Origin: Panopea generosa
Lineage: Eukaryota > Mollusca > Bivalvia > Adapedonta > Hiatellidae
NCBI GenBank assembly: GCA_029582155.1
Contig: CM055898.1
Location: 25,335,339 to 25,399,338, forward strand
Reading direction: 5' to 3'
Length of the DNA: 64,000 nt
Shown here: piece by piece, positions 60,610 to 64,000 of the stretch
Position numbering within the stretch: the stretch's first letter is position 1
Layout: each line of letters opens with the position of its first letter
Program-made: the position numbers and the translations under genes
The notes under the pieces: generated by a model
Seen by the model: only the letters and a program-made list of their open reading frames with translations
Told to the model about the DNA's origin: nothing
Databases searched by the model: none

Positions 60610-62965
60610 CTCATATTGATATGATTGGTGATGCAGTATCAAAAGTGTGAAGTACGGTATGGTGATGCAGTATCAAATATGTGAAGTACGGTATGGTGAT
60701 GCAGTATCAAAAGTATGAAGTACGGTATGGTGATGCAGTATCAAAAGTGTGAAGTACGGTATGGTGATGCAGTATCAAAAGTGTGTAGTACAGTATGATG
60801 ATGTAGTTTCGATATTGTGTAGTACGGTATGGTGACGCAGTATCTATATTGTGTAGTACGGTATGTTGACGAAGTATCAATAGTGTTTAATATGGTTTGG
60901 TGATGCAGTATCAATTTTGTGTAGTACAGTATGATGATGTAGTTTCGATATTGTGTAGTATGGTATGGTGACGCAGTATCTATATTGTGTAGAACAGTAT
61001 GTTGACGAAGTATCAATAGTGTTTGTTATGATAATGTGATGCAGTATCAATATTTTGTAGTAAGGTATAGTGTTGCAGTATCAACACTTTGAAGTGCGGT
61101 ATGTTGATGCAGCAGCAATAATTTTTAGTATGGTATGATGGTGAATTATCAATATTGTGTAGTACGCAGTATTAATAGTGTGAAGTATAGTACAGTGATG
61201 CAGTATCAATATTGTGTAGTGCGGTATGTTGATGCAGTATCAATATTGTGCAGTATGTTGTAGTGATGCAGTATCAATATTGTGCAGTACGGTATTGTGA
61301 TGCAGTATCAATATTGTGCAGTACGGTATGGTGATGTAGTATCAATATTGTGCAGTACGATATGGTGATGCAGTATATCAATATTGTGCAGTACGATATG
61401 GTGATACAGTATTTATAGTGTGTAATATAGTACAGTGATGCAGTATCAATACTGTGTAGTGCGGTATGGTAACGCAGTATTAATAGTATGTAGTATAATA
61501 CAGTGATGCAGTATCAATTTTGTGTAGTGCGGTATGTTGATGCAGTATCAATATTGTGCAGTACAGTGTAGTGATGCAGTATCAATATTGTATATTACGA
61601 TATGGTGATGCCTCAACAATGTTGTGTAGTATAGTATGGTGATGCAGTATCAATATAGTGTAGTACGGTATGGTGATGCAGTATCAATATTGTGTGGTAT
61701 GGTATGGTGATGCAGTTTCAAGTTTGTGTAGTGCAGTATGTTGATGAAGTATCAGTATTGTGTTTGTATGGTGTTGTGTTGCATTATTAATATTGTGTTA
61801 TACGTTATAGTGATGCATTGTCAATATTGTGTTGTCCGGTATATTTATGCAGTTTTAGTTCATTCAGTACGGTATGGCGATGCAGTATTATTATTGCAGA
61901 GTACGGTTTGTTGATACAGTATCAATCCTGTATAGTACGGTATTGTGGTACATTATCAATATTGTGTAGTACGGTATGGTGATTCAGTATCAATATTGTG
62001 AAGTACGGTATGGCGATGCAGAATTATTATTGTAGAGTACGGTATGTTGATGCAGTATCAATCCTGTATAGTACGGTATTGTGGTACATTATCAATATTG
62101 TGAAGAACGGTATTGTGATGCAGTATCAATATTGTGAAGTACGGTATTGTGATGCAGTATTAATATTGTGTAGTACGGTATTGTGATGTAGTATTAATAT
62201 TGTGTAGTACAGTTTGGTGATGCAATATTAATATTGTGTAGTACGGTATTGTGATGTAGTATTAATATTGTTTGGTACGGTATGGTGATGCAGTATTACT
62301 ATCGTGTAGTACGGTATGGTGATGCAGTATCAATCCTGTTTAGTATGGTATGGTGATGCAGTATCAATCCTGTGTAGTGCGGTATTGTGACGCAGTATTA
62401 CTATCGTGTAGTACGGTATTGTGATGCAGTATCAATCCTGTGTAGTACGGTACTGTGATGCAGTATTACTATCGTGTAGTACGGTATTGTGATGCAGTAT
62501 TCATATTGTGTAGTATGGTATGGTGATGCAGTATCAATCCTGTTTAGAACGGTATTGTGATAAATCATCAATACTATGTGGTACCGTATGGTGATGCCGT
62601 ACCAGTAATGTGTAGTACGGTATGGAGATGCAGCATAAATATTATGTGGTACGGTATGGTGATGTCGTACTAATATTGTGTAGTACGGTATGTTGGTGCA
62701 ATATCAATAATATGTAGTACGGTATGGTGATGCCGTACCAATAATGTGTAGTACGGTATGTTCATACAGTATCAATGTTATGTGGTACGGAATGGTGATG
62801 CGGTGTCAATAGTGTGTAGTAAGGTATGGTGATGCGGTGTCAATAGTGTGTAGTAAGGTATGGTGATGCGGTGTCAATAGTGTGTAGTAAGGTATGGTGA
62901 TGCAGTAACAGTTTTGTGTAATATGGTATGAGTATGCGGTATCTATATTATGTAGCACTGTATCC
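60610..62965. repeat. 34-bp minisatellite, about 69 units
   Basis: Unit 'tatggtgatgcagtatcaat' + 'attgtgtagtacgg'. Subtypes cluster: 'aaaagtgtgaag' (60640-60790), 'caatcctgtgtag' (62320-62560) and 'gcggtgtcaatagtgtgtag' (62796-62900). The array is the longest repeat in the window. Confidence 0.96.
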
Positions 62966-62969
62966 ATGT

Positions 62970-64000
62970 TGTAAAGACCGATCCTATTACTTAACTCTGT
63001 TATGTGCAATACTCTATGAATTGAACGCGTGATACTTGATGCTGATGCAGATATATAGTCTTGGGTATGGTATAGTGGTACTGTTTCAATACAGTTATAA
63101 ATACAGGGTATTTTAAGTTGCAAAATTTAATGAAAAATACATTTTTTGCATAGTACTATGTTTTAGTATATCGACACATGCAAAGGGACGTAAGTCAATT
63201 ATAAAACTCATAATGAGTGTTATCTCCCATCATACATCTCGTGAGTATTCAACACAAGTCAATAAAGTTTCTACTTATATTCATTTTTCTAATGCATACT
63301 CTTAAACAATGATTTACCGCACAAATCTAAAGCTGACGATGTATTAAATCCAATGTATTTGGTATGCAAGAAGAAATAGTTAATGTCTTTTTTCTGTTCG
63401 TATAGAATAATCCCTTTCCTGAGTTATTCCTCGGAATGGCAATTTCTATCCAAAACAAAACCTTTATACTGTTACCCGCTGTAGCGGTAAACAGTACTGA
63501 TTTTTACGCCATTTTATAAAGGCTGCCAAAAACTAAATCCCGCGATTCTGTGCTGATCGATCTTTAGTGTTTTACGTGAGACAGGACTAATTGCAACCAG
63601 AATGTACATGTACATTGTGGCCTTCGTACAATTATCAAAATAAGAAAAAGACAAACTTGGTACTAAATGACAACATACATTTATAGTAATATTTTTTATA
63701 AAACAAAAAAAACAAAAAACAACACAAATGGAAACTTTAAAATGTCTTAATTTTATAAGAAAATTTTCGTTAATTTCTTATCTATTTTGTCTTCCTTATT
63801 TCACCTACATTGTAAAACAACGGGAAGCACATTGTTACAATAGGCTTTAAAATAGCATTCGATGTAGTCTTTGTACTTTTTGTCAGACGCACAACCGGAA
63901 GTTAAATCATACAACCAAACCTATATCACACAACGGAAGTTAAGCCGTAACACGTGATACAACTAACATTAAGTTATCCAGTTCTGAAACTTCGCTAAAT
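62970..64000. other. Unique sequence to window end, no gene seen
   Basis: AT-rich, no supported gene or repeat. Confidence 0.4.

Overview
The window is animal nuclear DNA, most likely from a mollusc and probably a bivalve. It is AT-rich. Its one convincing protein gene is a protostome-style Toll-like receptor with two LRR-CT blocks. It carries tRNA-derived SINEs whose 3' ends contain a 'gggtttaacgcc' type motif that I associate with molluscan genomes. About a quarter of its length is tandem repeat. Species cannot be read from the sequence.

Layout. 0-7 kb: a tRNA-Leu-like SINE, a dispersed repeat carrying a piggyBac-like MITE, and the Toll-like receptor on the minus strand (ATG at 5909, stop at 2163, intronless coding region, with a predicted 3' splice site just upstream of the ATG). 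7-36 kb: no supported gene; minisatellites of 41, about 42, 25, 30, 68 and 54 bp units, long TAG/GAT/GTT tracts, and SINE and retroposon fragments. 36-45 kb: mostly unique AT-rich DNA, a SINE-split dispersed repeat, a 43-bp minisatellite and a CT-rich array. 45-48 kb: three minus-strand tRNA-Lys(TTT) genes, each with a 19-20 nt intron at the canonical site, one with a SINE a few bases beyond its terminator. 49-64 kb: a 14-bp minisatellite, a cluster of tRNA-headed SINEs, and a 34-bp minisatellite of about 2.3 kb.

The receptor should act at a membrane, signalling through its TIR domain. Unusually, its roughly 106-residue tail after the TIR carries several tyrosine motifs, including YEEI. The tRNA-Lys genes are independent Pol III units. 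The rest is best read as a record of transposition and tandem amplification. Several insertions can be dated relatively by target-site duplications or by empty-site copies elsewhere in the window. I found no gene cluster that looks like a new multi-gene system; the strongest candidates for novelty are the intron-bearing tRNA-Lys family and the receptor's tyrosine-rich tail.
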